Origin: Coxiella endosymbiont of Amblyomma sculptum | GTDB taxonomy: Bacteria; Pseudomonadota; Gammaproteobacteria; Coxiellales; Coxiellaceae | Reading direction: 5' to 3' | NCBI RefSeq assembly: GCF_009883795.1 | Contig: NZ_CP033868.1 | Coordinates: 369,501-433,500, forward strand | Length of the DNA stretch: 64,000 nt | Shown: positions 1-9,876 of the stretch, piece after piece | Layout: each line of letters opens with the position of its first letter | How positions within the stretch are numbered: position 1 is the first letter of the stretch | Notes under the pieces: model-generated | Seen by the model: the letters and a program-made list of their open reading frames with translations, nothing else | Database searches by the model: none | What the model was told of the DNA's origin: nothing | Translations under genes and position numbers: made by a program

Positions 1-2
1 CT

Positions 3-530
3 ATTGAATCCGGTGCTTATGGAATTCATTTAGGTCAAGACGATTTGCGGTCTGCTGACATTCTTGCTATTCGCGGCGCTAACTTACGTTTAGGTGTTAG
101 CACCCACTCGCTTTATGAGTTGTCGTGTGCGCACGCTGTCTCTCCTTCTTATATTGCGTTTGGACCTATATATAAGACAGCTTCTAAAATTATGCCCTTT
201 CTTCCTCAAGGATTGCCGAATCTACGCTATTGGTATGAAATTTCACCTTATCCTGTTGTAGCGATCGGTGGAATCAATTTGGAACGATTGGAAGCTGTTT
301 TAAGTACCGGAGTGAACAATATAGCGGTCATTTCTGCAATACAAACAAACCCTGAAAAAGTAGTACCTGATTTTTGCTCTCGGATTTCCCATTTTTCTCA
401 TTCGTCTACTCAACGAATTGATTTTACGCGTTTGCAATTTACAAAAAAAACGATTGTATCCCCCTTTCCCCTAAGGGAAACTCTTCCAAATCTTGTGAAG
501 ACAAAAAAGAGATTTCTGCAAAGACCTTGA
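3..530 (+). CDS. thiE: Thiamine-phosphate synthase, C-terminal part (partial at window edge)
   Basis: This is the 3' part of a gene whose start lies before the window; the frame is open from base 3. ThiE joins the pyrimidine diphosphate (HMP-PP) and the thiazole phosphate to make thiamine phosphate in the cytoplasm. The motifs HLGQDDL, LGVSTHS, the phosphate-binding stretch FGPIYKT and VAIGGI match the TIM-barrel ThiE family in the right order. About 176 codons are visible. The last 45 or so residues, after the IxxNP region, are basic and resemble nothing I know, so the C-terminus may be extended or altered. In Coxiella-type bacteria ThiE can be fused behind ThiD; the upstream part needed to see this is outside the window. 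The next gene, purH, is convergent. Confidence 0.85.
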   Translation: MESGAYGIHLGQDDLRSADILAIRGANLRLGVSTHSLYELSCAHAVSPSYIAFGPIYKTASKIMPFLPQGLPNLRYWYEISPYPVVAIGGINLERLEAVLSTGVNNIAVISAIQTNPEKVVPDFCSRISHFSHSSTQRIDFTRLQFTKKTIVSPFPLRETLPNLVKTKKRFLQRP

Positions 531-656
531 CCTCGAGATATAACCTTAAGAAGGAATGAGGATTCGATATACATCAGTTTTGTTTGTGATAAATTTCCAA
601 TTTTCGAAAATTTTATGTATTGCCCCGCGCTCTGACTTTGGAATCGAACAGTTTGT

Positions 657-2249
657 TTAATGTTTAAAACAACGTTGGTGGGTAAAGACCATTGCAATTT
701 CAGCACTATTGGCAGCCCGTACAATTTCCCTATCTCGAATTGACCCACCGGGCTGAATGATGGCTCTAATTCCAGCTTTTTTCGCTGTCTTGATACCATC
801 AGTAAAAGGGAAAAATGCGTCAGAAGCCATCGCAGAGTTTTCTAAGGAAAATCCAGCTTCTTGCGCTTTCATTATAGCGATTTTGACGGAAAATACCCGA
901 CTAGATTGACCGCTTCCGATTCCTAAAGTGGTTTGATTTTTTGTACAGACTATCGCATTAGATTTTACATACTTTACAATATTCCAAGCAAAATATAAGT
1001 CTTGCAGTTCTCGTTTTGATGGAAGACGTTGACTGACCACAGTAAAATTTTTTCGGTTGGATTTGGTTTGTTCGTTCTTTTGGACGAGAAGTCCACCGGT
1101 AATCGAGCAAAAAGAAAAAGAACAATCATCCGAAACAGGAGGGCGAGCTTCTAATAATCGTAAGTAGGGTTTTTTCTTCAACAATCTGAGACTATCGATG
1201 GTAAAGCTCGGAGCAATAATTATTTCGACAAAGTGTTTTTCTAAAATCTTTTTTGCAGTTTCGGATTCCAAAACAGAATTAAATGCAACAATCCCCCCAA
1301 AGACAGACAGACTATCAGTAGCATATGCTTTTTCATAGGCCACTAGCTGATTTTCTCCTTGAGCCGCTCCGCAGGGAGAGGCGTGTTTAACGATGACGCA
1401 CGTAGGAATTATAGCATCTTGTTCTTCCCATACTGTACGATAGGCACAATCACCGTCTAATAAGTTACTAAACGAAAGCGGTTTTCCTTGCAATTGCCGA
1501 GATTCGGTAAGGCTATTAGGTACAGGGGGTATGACTCTGTAAAGAACCGCAGACTGATTCGGATTTTCACCGTAACGAAGTTTTGCTTTCTTTTGAAAAG
1601 TTACAGGAAGGCCTTCCGGGAAGGAAAGGGATTTCTTAGATTTATATTCCCGTACCGAACAAGACAAAATTGCTGCGTCATAGTTTGAGAGATATTCAAG
1701 AGCTTTTTGAGCCAAAGACCTGCGAAAAGACAACGAAGTTGCATTGAGATTCGTATCCATCTCTTGTAGAACTAGTTTATAATCGCTGGGTTCAACTAGA
1801 ACCGTAACAGATCTGAAATTTTTTACACCCGCTCTAAGCATACTGGGACCGCCAATATCGATCTGCTCTACGGTCTCTTCAAATATACAAAGAGGTACAG
1901 TAACTTCCGTCGTATAAAAACGAAAATTTACGACGAGTAGATCTATAGGATAGATGGTGTGCTGTTTAAGAATATTATCGTCAAATCCCGGTCTGGCCAA
2001 AAGTCCGGCGTAGACTTTTGGGTGTAAGGTTTTTACACGACCGTTTAGGATTTCCGGAAATCCCGTAAAAGTGGCAATGTCAGTGACTGGTATTCGATGT
2101 AATTTTAATAGATTTGCAGTCCCGCTGGTTGCCACTATTTCAATACAGCGGCTGTTCAGTTCTTTTGCAAAGTCAATGATATCGGTCTTATCCGAAACAC
2201 TAATTAGTGCTCGCGTAATCGGTTTCCTTTGATGACTAGAGGTGTTCAT
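657..2249 (-). CDS. purH: Bifunctional AICAR formyltransferase / IMP cyclohydrolase
   Basis: The protein performs the last two steps of purine synthesis: formylation of AICAR with 10-formyl-THF, then ring closure to IMP. At 530 residues it has the normal family length. The N-terminal MGS-like cyclohydrolase domain (about residues 10-150) carries RALISVSDKT and GRVKTLHPKVYAG. The transformylase domain follows, with the KLRYGENPNQ signature, the catalytic Lys-His pair in VIVKHASPCG (usually KHANPCG), and DGIKTAKKAG/IQPGGSIRD near the end. The ATG at 2249 fits the family N-terminus. It is a single gene convergent with thiE and divergent from pepN, with about 230 bp between purH and the pepN start for both promoters. 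Confidence 0.96.
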   Translation of the reverse strand: MNTSSHQRKPITRALISVSDKTDIIDFAKELNSRCIEIVATSGTANLLKLHRIPVTDIATFTGFPEILNGRVKTLHPKVYAGLLARPGFDDNILKQHTIYPIDLLVVNFRFYTTEVTVPLCIFEETVEQIDIGGPSMLRAGVKNFRSVTVLVEPSDYKLVLQEMDTNLNATSLSFRRSLAQKALEYLSNYDAAILSCSVREYKSKKSLSFPEGLPVTFQKKAKLRYGENPNQSAVLYRVIPPVPNSLTESRQLQGKPLSFSNLLDGDCAYRTVWEEQDAIIPTCVIVKHASPCGAAQGENQLVAYEKAYATDSLSVFGGIVAFNSVLESETAKKILEKHFVEIIIAPSFTIDSLRLLKKKPYLRLLEARPPVSDDCSFSFCSITGGLLVQKNEQTKSNRKNFTVVSQRLPSKRELQDLYFAWNIVKYVKSNAIVCTKNQTTLGIGSGQSSRVFSVKIAIMKAQEAGFSLENSAMASDAFFPFTDGIKTAKKAGIRAIIQPGGSIRDREIVRAANSAEIAMVFTHQRCFKH

Positions 2250-2479
2250 GTTTGTATAAAGCTCTTATACAGGGTTCTTATAAAGAATTTTCCAAAAAGT
2301 TTTAGTTGAGTGATTCTTGTTCTTGCAAAGTATAGTCAACTATTGCCGTCGTTAACAGCAAAATATTGAAACAACTGCTTAAGCTCTGCTTATCGGGTTG
2401 TGTGAAACAATACCGAAACAACAGAGATTTTCAGATTTTCTCTGTATTTTTTATTTATTATTGTGTAATATCAAAGAAA

Positions 2480-5146
2480 ATGGCAAACAAAAAAATAGGA
2501 ATAGTGAGCAGGAACAGCCCGACATATCTTAAGGATTATCGCCCTCCTGGGTTCTTGATTGATACAATGCGCATGCATGTGGATCTTTATGAAGAAGAAA
2601 CCAACGTCAGGACTGTTTTGAATTTACGACGTAATCCAAAAGTAGATGTGTCAAAACCGTTGGTGCTTAACGGAGAAGAAATGGTATTAAAATGCCTATC
2701 TCTCGACGGACGAACGTTGTCATCTTCTGAGTATCAAATCACCGATTCTTTATTGATAATTCCTCGTGTTCCAGATTCATTATTCACTTTAGAAACTAAA
2801 GTAACTATTAAACCTCAAGAAAATACTCAATTGATTGGGCTTTATAAGTCGAAGAACGTCTTTTGTTCTCAATGCGAGCCATATGGATTTCGTCGCATTA
2901 CCTATTTTCTAGATCGTCCTGATGTGCTAACACGTTACACTACAACAATTACAGCTGATAAAGATCGATACCCTTTTTTGTTGTCAAACGGAAATTTGAT
3001 CGAATCGAAAATGCTGTGTAGTAACAGGCAATGGGTACATTGGGAAGACCCTTTGAAAAAACCTTCCTATTTATTTGCTTTAGTAGCTGGAGATTTTGAT
3101 GTGTTGGAAGATGTTTTTTTCACTCGATCGGATAGAAAAATAATCCTACGACTTTTTTTAGAAAAAGGACTTAAACATCAAGGGTTTTTTGCTTTACAGT
3201 CTTTAAAAAGAGCAATGAAATGGGACGAAGAAAGATTTGGCCGCGAATACGATCTCAAAGTTTACATGATAGTTGCAGTGGGTGATTTTAATACAGGAGC
3301 AATGGAAAACAAGGGGATCAATATTTTTAATGCTAAAAATATCTTAGCTGATCCAAAAACAGCTACTGATGAGGATTACATGCGTATTGAGAATGTAATT
3401 GGACATGAATATTTTCACAATTGGTCAGGCAATCGTGTAACATGCAGAGATTGGTTTCAAATTTCCTTAAAAGAAGGACTAACCGTCTTTCGAGACCAGT
3501 GTTTTTCCGAAGATATAACGTCAAGAGCCACCGCTCGTATTAGAAATGTGAATTACTTGCGCAATGTACAATTTTTAGAAGATTCAAGTCCTACAGCACA
3601 CCCAGTACGACCGAATTCGTATATTGAAATTAACAATTGTTATACAAGCACGATTTATAATAAAGGCGCAGAAGTTATTCGTATGATAAGGACTTTATTA
3701 GGATCGAAGATTTTTCGTAAAGGGATGGACCTTTATTTTTCTCGTTACGATGGGCAAGCAGTAACTATTGAAGACTTTGTTCAAGCTATGATGGACGTTT
3801 CAAGTAAAAATTTTGAACAATTCAAGAAATGGTATGACCATATTGGCACTCCAATACTTGATATGGAAAGTGAATACGACCAAGAAAAAGAAGTCCTAAT
3901 TTTGAAAGTGAGACAGTCCTGTTCATCAGGGTCGTCGAAAAAATTACCATTGCACATTCCGTTAGCACTTGGTCTTTTAAATTCGGAATATGAAGATGCG
4001 ACAAGTAAGTTGGACGGAGATGACAATTTTATTCGAGGTACGCGCGTTTTAGAAATTAAAAAATCTGAGGAAGTATTTAAATTTCTTAACGTAAAGAAGA
4101 AACCGATATTATCTCTTCTTCGAGACTTTTCGGCACCAGTATATTCTAATTACCCCTATAGTGACGAAGAACTTTTACAGCTTTTTCAACACGATAGCGA
4201 TCCTTTTTCTCGGTGGGAATCAGGACAAATTTTTTCGAGACGTTTAATAGGAAATCTAATTAAAGATTATCAACAAAAGAGATCTCTGAAATTGGACGAT
4301 CGATTCGTAGAAAGTTTTCGAGACATTGTCGTTCGATCGCATGGAGATTATGGATATGCGGCTTTGCTCATTCTATTACCTTCAGAAACTGGTTTAATGC
4401 AGTTTATACAAAATACGGATGTTGAGACCATATATAGTGTTCGTCAATTTGTGAAAAGAGAGTTGGCGAAAACCTTAGTATTGGAATTGACGACAGCCTA
4501 CGAGAGGCATCGATTGCCTTCTTACACTTACAATTGGATTGATGTTGGTAAACGTGCGTTTAAAAACCGATGTTTGAACTATTTAACTGAAAATGCAGAA
4601 GACAAGCAGTATGCACTGGCTTATCGACAATTTAGGGATAGTGATAATATGACCGATGTTATCGGATCTTTATCCGCTTTAGTCAATCACGAGTGTAAAG
4701 AACGTGACCGTGCATTAGATGAATTTTATCGAAAATGGAAAGATCATCCTCTGGTAGTTAATAAGTGGATGGCGCTGCAAGCGTCATCAAAATTGCCGTC
4801 TACTACAGAAAATGTGAAGAGACTACTGCAACACCCCGCTTTCAATATCAAAAATCCTAATAATGTGTACTCGTTATTGGTAACTTTCGGAATGAATACC
4901 GTCTGTTTTCACGATAAGAATGGAGAGGGTTATCGTTTAATTTCTGATTGTGTACTCAACATCGATGCGATCAATCCTCAGATGGCTGCACGAGTACTGC
5001 AACCTTTATCGAATTGGAAGATCATGGACGAAGGTCGTCAAGAATTGATGAAAACAGAGCTTAATCGTATTGCGAAAGTTTCTCGATCGTCGTCAGGTGT
5101 TTATGAAATCATTACGAAAAGTTTGAATAGTTCTGAATTTATATAA
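2480..5146 (+). CDS. pepN: Aminopeptidase N (M1 family)
   Basis: This cytoplasmic zinc aminopeptidase removes N-terminal residues from peptides. The exopeptidase motif GAMEN lies near residue 273. The zinc site HEYFH is at about 309-313, with the third ligand glutamate 18 residues later in LKEGL. The C-terminal half matches the helical domain of the E. coli-type enzyme. The frame is open upstream to 2366, but I chose the ATG at 2480: it gives 888 residues and the family-like start with the DYRPP segment, while the upstream codons encode an unrelated hydrophobic stretch. The gene is followed by the ruined ubiG on the opposite strand. Confidence 0.95.
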   Translation: MANKKIGIVSRNSPTYLKDYRPPGFLIDTMRMHVDLYEEETNVRTVLNLRRNPKVDVSKPLVLNGEEMVLKCLSLDGRTLSSSEYQITDSLLIIPRVPDSLFTLETKVTIKPQENTQLIGLYKSKNVFCSQCEPYGFRRITYFLDRPDVLTRYTTTITADKDRYPFLLSNGNLIESKMLCSNRQWVHWEDPLKKPSYLFALVAGDFDVLEDVFFTRSDRKIILRLFLEKGLKHQGFFALQSLKRAMKWDEERFGREYDLKVYMIVAVGDFNTGAMENKGINIFNAKNILADPKTATDEDYMRIENVIGHEYFHNWSGNRVTCRDWFQISLKEGLTVFRDQCFSEDITSRATARIRNVNYLRNVQFLEDSSPTAHPVRPNSYIEINNCYTSTIYNKGAEVIRMIRTLLGSKIFRKGMDLYFSRYDGQAVTIEDFVQAMMDVSSKNFEQFKKWYDHIGTPILDMESEYDQEKEVLILKVRQSCSSGSSKKLPLHIPLALGLLNSEYEDATSKLDGDDNFIRGTRVLEIKKSEEVFKFLNVKKKPILSLLRDFSAPVYSNYPYSDEELLQLFQHDSDPFSRWESGQIFSRRLIGNLIKDYQQKRSLKLDDRFVESFRDIVVRSHGDYGYAALLILLPSETGLMQFIQNTDVETIYSVRQFVKRELAKTLVLELTTAYERHRLPSYTYNWIDVGKRAFKNRCLNYLTENAEDKQYALAYRQFRDSDNMTDVIGSLSALVNHECKERDRALDEFYRKWKDHPLVVNKWMALQASSKLPSTTENVKRLLQHPAFNIKNPNNVYSLLVTFGMNTVCFHDKNGEGYRLISDCVLNIDAINPQMAARVLQPLSNWKIMDEGRQELMKTELNRIAKVSRSSSGVYEIITKSLNSSEFI

Positions 5147-5154
5147 TATGAGAC

Positions 5155-5515
5155 AAGAGACAATTTTTCCCTACAAATTTCTTCTTAAGAATGTTGTAGA
5201 TAAGACCTCTGATGTTCATCAGTCGCAATTGATTTTTGTTTCTGCCCATCGCATCTCTCTCGAAGAGCAGACAAAGTGAGTGTATTTGTGAATGCCTTTA
5301 AGGGAGGGTGTGTAACCAATGCAAAGGATGTTTTTGTTCCGAAGACAGGCCAGAAAATAGTCTTTAAGACTACGATTGATAGTCGAAAACATCCTACCTT
5401 CTCTTTTCGTAAGTAAGGTATATATTTTTACCATTTGCAGAGGATCAGAAAGATATTCAAATAATTCGATGCCAGGCTACAGTATCAAAACGTTCAGCGG
5501 TACTATTAAAGCCTC
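5155..5515 (-). pseudogene. ubiG: ubiG relic, 3' half (inverted relative to the 5' half)
   Basis: Reading leftward on the minus strand, fragments follow the second half of the ubiquinone O-methyltransferase UbiG in order. They are a piece like FDVVTCxExxEHVPDP (here RFDTVA, then a shift, then ELFEYLSDPLQMV), then REGRMFSTINRSLKDYF (family GGxVFFSTINR), GIHKYTHFVCSSREMRW (family GTHDYxKFIxPSEL) and, after another shift, IRGLIYNILKKKF (family ITGLxYNPITKxF). At least two frameshifts break it. The 5' half of the same gene lies next to it on the plus strand, so an inversion has cut the gene. Assignment is by eye from remembered family motifs. Confidence 0.75.
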
Positions 5516-5519
5516 CGCA

Positions 5520-5710
5520 TCTTAAATCGGTATTGGTGAATATATTCACCAGTATAGTATTTCAGCACTCGAAGACAAGAAAATCCTCGACCGACATATG
5601 CGGGGGAAGATTGTTGAATCGAAGCACTAGCTAAACAAGGCGCTCAACTTACTGCTATCGACATAAATGATGTTTTAATTGAAATTTCCAAAAAACACTC
5701 TCAAGAATAA
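5520..5710 (+). pseudogene. ubiG: ubiG relic, 5' half (SAM-binding region)
   Basis: On the plus strand a broken frame reads IGEYIHQYSISALEDKKILD, then a frameshift within the glycine-rich SAM motif (ICGG instead of IGCGGG), then EALAKQGAQLTAIDIN and LIEISKKHSQE before a stop. These match the stretch of UbiG-type methyltransferases from just before motif I to the end of motif II. The N-terminal 40 or so residues are not recognisable. The complementary second half runs in the opposite direction immediately to the left. UbiG carries out both O-methylations of ubiquinone synthesis, so this copy cannot support that pathway. Confidence 0.7.
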
Positions 5711-6484
5711 CAATTGAAAAATCATTCCATTCGTATAGGATTGATCAGATGCAACGGTTTCTACAGCTTATTGGATTTTACTATTCTTTCTCAGATTGGA
5801 GGATTTAGTGTCGTCTTTAAGACGACTCCTTATTTTAGGTTAGTGCATTGTTATGAGTCCGTCTCCGAGCGCAGACGCTATAACATATTTTTATAGAATA
5901 GGGAAGAATTATTAGGTTGATATACATATGTAAGGCAGCAGGAGTGTTCGAAAGAGAATTTTTCGATGTTTGATTCAAGAAAAATACAAAAGAGAAATTC
6001 TGGAGTTTATAAAAAGAACGCAACAGTCTTTTCCCAATTTATTTCTTGGATTGTAGGTAGTACAGTGTGATCAATACAATGTTTTCGTTTTAAAATAATT
6101 TTGAGATCTATATTAAAAAATCGTTAGTCACATAACTTAACAAAAAAATCGAACAATAAAAAATTTAGAAAAATACCAAGCAATGATTTCCAATCTGCAA
6201 AGAAAAAGAAGATGCACGGATTCTCCCTCACATTCAATCAAATCAAATAAATACTCGTATCTCCCCCAACAAAGTTTAAAGAATGAGTAGTATAACTGTC
6301 TCCCTCAAGAAGGAAGAGAAAAAACCTTTTGTCATCCAACTTAGTCGGCTTGTGTCAGAAATGGTGATTATGGAATATACGATATTCGACTGTTTTTTGG
6401 CACTTCACCACCGGTTTTTGTATCCCGAAAATTGTTTCTTATGGAGAAAAGCAATCGGTAGAAAATCGGCTGACAGTAAGGAGA
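5711..6484. other. Gene-free decayed stretch between ubiG relic and sohB
   Basis: No convincing gene is visible here. In related gammaproteobacteria a phosphoglycolate-phosphatase-like gene and the short-chain dehydrogenase yciK often sit between ubiG and sohB, but I could not match either on any strand. A 69-codon frame at 6283-6492 on the plus strand overlaps the sohB 3' end, has no family-like motif and is probably chance. The stretch is AT-rich and stop-dense, which is consistent with erased genes. Confidence 0.5.
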
Positions 6485-7510
6485 TTAATTGATACCACCA
6501 ATCAGTCGAGAATCAGTTGGAAACCAACTACAGAACTGTTGATAAACTTTTTTAAAACTACGAGTAAGTCGCTCATCCAGAGCGTGTTTTATTCTATAAT
6601 GGACTTCGTAAAGATCGCATGTTTGGCTGGCTGTAAAGAGATAGTCGTCGCTCGTCTTTAGTTCATCAACTAATTTTAAATGCAAAGCCTGTAAAGCGTA
6701 CCAATGTTCACCTGTGGATACCTGTTCGATATTCACCATTCTTCGATGTTCTTTAATGAAATCTTTGAAGATTTTATGCATTTCTTCAACTTCTTGTTGT
6801 ATTTTAGCTCTCCCTTTCTCAGTATTTTTACCAAAAAGCGTTAGCGTTCGCTTGTATTCACCGGATGTAATTTGTTCGAAATCGATGGATTTTTTTTGAA
6901 GGTATCGGTGGAAATTAGGCAGTTGAGCTAGGACACCAATGGAACCTACAATAGCAAAAGGAGCGGCGATAATATAATCAGCAACGCAAGCCATTAAATA
7001 ACCGCCACTTGCCGCTATTCTGTCAACAGACACTAACAATTTTATATTAGCCGCCTTAATTCTTTGCAGTTGAGAAGTCGCTAGTCCGTAGCTATGTACA
7101 ACACCTCCACTACTTTCAAGACGTACAAACACTTCGTCTTTTCTATTGGCTAAAGTCAACAAAGCAGTCACTTCCGTGCGCAACGCTTCTACGGAAGAAG
7201 CATGAATATCTCCGTTAAAACTAAGAACAAAAATCCTTTTTTTTGCCTCCTTTAGTTGTTCTTTTTGTTTACGATTCTTCTTTTGAGATCTTAACTGTAA
7301 TTTGAACTCGTGTTTGTTTTTTACAGCACGCAAAAGAATACGATTATATTCTTCGTATTGCTTATTGATTTTTTGAACATGCAGTTTGTTTTTAGGTTTT
7401 GCTTTTGTATGCGCAACTACACTAAGAAGTACAAAGAGTGCAATCAGAATAGACACTAGTATACTGATCAATTTAGCCAGGAACAAACCGTAATTTCCAA
7501 AAAACTCCAT
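6485..7510 (-). CDS. sohB: SohB-type inner-membrane serine protease (S49 family)
   Basis: SohB is a signal-peptide-peptidase-A-like protease anchored in the inner membrane with a Ser-Lys catalytic dyad. The 341-residue product starts with one hydrophobic segment (about residues 8-32), then a very basic coiled linker, then the S49 fold. The nucleophile serine is in RIAASGGYLMAC. The general-base lysine is in SGEYKRTLT. The length equals that of the E. coli protein (about 349). The gene stands alone, upstream of the phosphate-type transporter on the same strand with about 145 bp between them. No sign of decay is seen in the frame. Confidence 0.92.
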   Translation of the reverse strand: MEFFGNYGLFLAKLISILVSILIALFVLLSVVAHTKAKPKNKLHVQKINKQYEEYNRILLRAVKNKHEFKLQLRSQKKNRKQKEQLKEAKKRIFVLSFNGDIHASSVEALRTEVTALLTLANRKDEVFVRLESSGGVVHSYGLATSQLQRIKAANIKLLVSVDRIAASGGYLMACVADYIIAAPFAIVGSIGVLAQLPNFHRYLQKKSIDFEQITSGEYKRTLTLFGKNTEKGRAKIQQEVEEMHKIFKDFIKEHRRMVNIEQVSTGEHWYALQALHLKLVDELKTSDDYLFTASQTCDLYEVHYRIKHALDERLTRSFKKVYQQFCSWFPTDSRLIGGIN

Positions 7511-7655
7511 ATCTGTATTCTATCATCAGTTGTTGTTTGATACAAAAGACCATAAACGCACATTCACAATTTATGTTCAGTTCTAACGACATTGGATAAG
7601 AAAAATGTCTGCTCAAGTGCAATTTCTAATTCCAAAATTAGTTCCAATTTCAAAA

Positions 7656-8990
7656 TTAAATCTGGAGAGAAACGCCTTTCATTTCAGGAACTAGATAGGT
7701 AACAAAAATGCCCAATAGAGAAACGAAAGTCATGAAGATCATGATAATTGGCAATCCCATATTCGTTAAAATTATCGGTAAAAAGAAAGTTCCGACAAAA
7801 GCGCCAACCTTTCCGATAGCGGCTGAAAAGCCGTGAGCTCTAGCGCGTATATGAGTAGGATATATTTCTGAAGGAATTAAAAATGTAGTCGCATTAGGTC
7901 CAAAATTGATGAAAAAGAAACTGATACCAAATACTCCAATAAATAAAGGAAAAATGTTTCGGACACTGGGCACACTGGCGATTAGTAAGTAACAAAGAGC
8001 CATAGCAGAAAATCCTGTTGTTTGTAAAAATCGCCGACCGATTTTGTCCACATAAGCAGCTGAAAAGAAATATCCTGGAACAGCGAAACATAAAAAAATG
8101 AGAACTGACAACAACGTATGTCTTAGAAGAGACGCGTGTGGACTAATAGTATTCATAATGAGAACAGAAGATATGCCATTACCGTAAAGTGCTACATCTA
8201 ATAGAAACCATGCACTAGACGTTCCAAACAAGCACTTAAGCCATTTTGAAGAAAACAATTTTTCAGGTGTAAAAGGAGGTGTGGAGTTAGTAATCGTATC
8301 TCTATGTCCTGCCAAATCGCTTACGATCCGACTTACTTCAAGAGGGGGTTGCTTACTAAGCAAAAATCGAGGTGTTTCCGCTATTTTTCTTCGTAAGTAG
8401 AATACAGAAGCCGCAGGAATCGCACCAAAAGCTAGTAAAATACGCCAGATGTATGCATAAGAAATGTGCGATACCATTAGTAGAGAAGTGAAAAGGGGGC
8501 CTACAATTAATCCAACAGCCTGCATAGCAAAAACGAGCAATACTAAGAAACCCCGATTTTTTCGATTGGCGTATTCACTAGCCACTACAGCGCTAGTAGG
8601 ATAGTCACCTCCTATTCCAATACCCACCAAAATTCTCGAGACCAAAAGCCAAGTATAGGAAATAGAAAAAGCCGAAAACAATGCACCGACGAATAAAATG
8701 CATACTTCAATGCCATATATAGTTTTTCTACCCCATGTATCGGAAAACCATCCAAACACTATAGCACCAAAGGCCGCTGAAGCTAGGGAGGCGCCATTAA
8801 GTAAAGCAATTTGACTATCAGTGAGGTGCCATAAAGGTATTAACAACGAAGTAACTACTCCGATGACAAACAAATCGTAGGCGTCTGTAAAAAACCCTAC
8901 CCCTGCAGTACCGACCATCCTCCAATGAAGACGACTAAGTTTTTGTTCGTCTAGTTCGAGTAAAAATTTTTCCTGTTGGTCAGTTTTCAT
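7656..8990 (-). CDS. MFS transporter, phosphate:H+ symporter (PHS) type
   Basis: The 444-residue protein has the 12-helix layout of the major facilitator superfamily, with a long cytoplasmic loop after helix 6 (about residues 205-240). GFFTDAYDLFVIG in helix 1, FSDTWGRKT between helices 2 and 3, and GIGIGGDYPTSAVVASEYA in helix 4 resemble the phosphate:proton symporter branch (Pho84/PHS) more than the sugar or benzoate branches. The context supports this: a good PhoB box lies 43-60 bp before its start, and phoR-phoB are the next genes upstream on the same strand. The substrate is inferred as inorganic phosphate; another organic anion is possible. Confidence 0.75.
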   Translation of the reverse strand: MKTDQQEKFLLELDEQKLSRLHWRMVGTAGVGFFTDAYDLFVIGVVTSLLIPLWHLTDSQIALLNGASLASAAFGAIVFGWFSDTWGRKTIYGIEVCILFVGALFSAFSISYTWLLVSRILVGIGIGGDYPTSAVVASEYANRKNRGFLVLLVFAMQAVGLIVGPLFTSLLMVSHISYAYIWRILLAFGAIPAASVFYLRRKIAETPRFLLSKQPPLEVSRIVSDLAGHRDTITNSTPPFTPEKLFSSKWLKCLFGTSSAWFLLDVALYGNGISSVLIMNTISPHASLLRHTLLSVLIFLCFAVPGYFFSAAYVDKIGRRFLQTTGFSAMALCYLLIASVPSVRNIFPLFIGVFGISFFFINFGPNATTFLIPSEIYPTHIRARAHGFSAAIGKVGAFVGTFFLPIILTNMGLPIIMIFMTFVSLLGIFVTYLVPEMKGVSLQI

Positions 8991-9032
8991 TTGTTTCTCG
9001 TGTTGTGTTCAAAGAAACCATAACAGGTGTTT

Positions 9033-9050
9033 GTGACGATTTGATGACAA
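9033..9050 (-). promoter_or_regulatory. PhoB box upstream of the PHS-type transporter
   Basis: Read on the minus strand the site is TTGTCATCAAATCGTCAC, which agrees with the pho-box consensus (two CTGTCAT-type repeats 11 bp apart) at about 14 of 18 positions by eye. It sits where a -35 element would be, and TATGGT some 16 bp further downstream could serve as the -10. This predicts that PhoB activates the transporter at low phosphate. Confidence 0.6.
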
Positions 9051-9126
9051 TTTCTGCTTCTAGAATTCAATTTATGAGAATTTCAATAAAAATCTGATTT
9101 TTTAACAATACTCTCCTCTCTCTCCT

Positions 9127-9876
9127 TTAATATGGAAAACGGCATGTAAAGGTACTTCCTTTACCTAGTTCACTTTCAACGTGTAAATCTCCTTGGTGTC
9201 GTAGTAGGACATGTTTAACAATTGCCAATCCAAGACCAGTACCACCGTTTCCATAAGAACGCTCTTTGTTTACACGATAGAACCGTTCGGCGATTCTTGG
9301 AATGTGTTCTTTAGAAATACCAATACCGGTGTCCGATACACTAAATACAGCATAATGGCTCGAAGAATACCATTTTACGTATATACAACCCCTTGTCAGA
9401 GTATATTTGACAGCGTTGATAATGATATTTGAAAACAAACTTTTAAGTTCTTCTTCCGATCCAGTGATACATAAATTAGCTTCTGCTTCGAGATTGATGC
9501 TGTGTTTTTTTTCACCACTAATTCTTTGAGCGTCGGTACAAAGTGTTTTTAGCATTTTGGCAACAGATACATTCATTTTTTCTTTAGGAGTGTGATCGTC
9601 GCTTTCAAGGCAAGAAAGTAGCAAAAGATCATCAATAATTGTCTCCATGCGAGTACTGTATTGATACATTTGGCTGAAGATCTTTTGATAGGGCTTGATA
9701 TCCAAATTGCTTTTCTTAAGCAAAGTTTCCAAATAACCTTGAATAACAGTTAATGGTGTTCGAAGTTCGTGCGAAACGTTCGCAATAAAATCTCTACGAA
9801 TGCGCTCCAATTGATTAATGTGTTCTCTCGCTGCTATAGGTAACGATTTTAAATCTAGCGTACTACTGCTCTTCAT
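9127..9876 (-). CDS. phoR: PhoR-like histidine kinase lacking the membrane and PAS region
   Basis: PhoR is the sensor kinase that phosphorylates PhoB. Only the catalytic core is present, 249 residues against about 430 in E. coli. The H-box FIANVSHELRTPL is at about 30-42, followed by the N-box (NIIINAVKYT), G1 (DTGIGI), the F-box region and G2 (GTGLGLAIV). No transmembrane segment or PAS domain precedes the H-box. The ATG at 9876 overlaps the end of phoB by 14 bp, so the two are translationally coupled and no room is left for a longer N-terminus. The protein should be soluble and may be constitutive or respond to a different cue. Confidence 0.88.
   Translation of the reverse strand: MKSSSTLDLKSLPIAAREHINQLERIRRDFIANVSHELRTPLTVIQGYLETLLKKSNLDIKPYQKIFSQMYQYSTRMETIIDDLLLLSCLESDDHTPKEKMNVSVAKMLKTLCTDAQRISGEKKHSINLEAEANLCITGSEEELKSLFSNIIINAVKYTLTRGCIYVKWYSSSHYAVFSVSDTGIGISKEHIPRIAERFYRVNKERSYGNGGTGLGLAIVKHVLLRHQGDLHVESELGKGSTFTCRFPY

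Noticed and set aside
6283-6492. 69-codon plus-strand frame before sohB
   Set aside because: It overlaps the sohB 3' end, has no ribosome-binding site of note and no recognisable motif; probably chance in decayed DNA.
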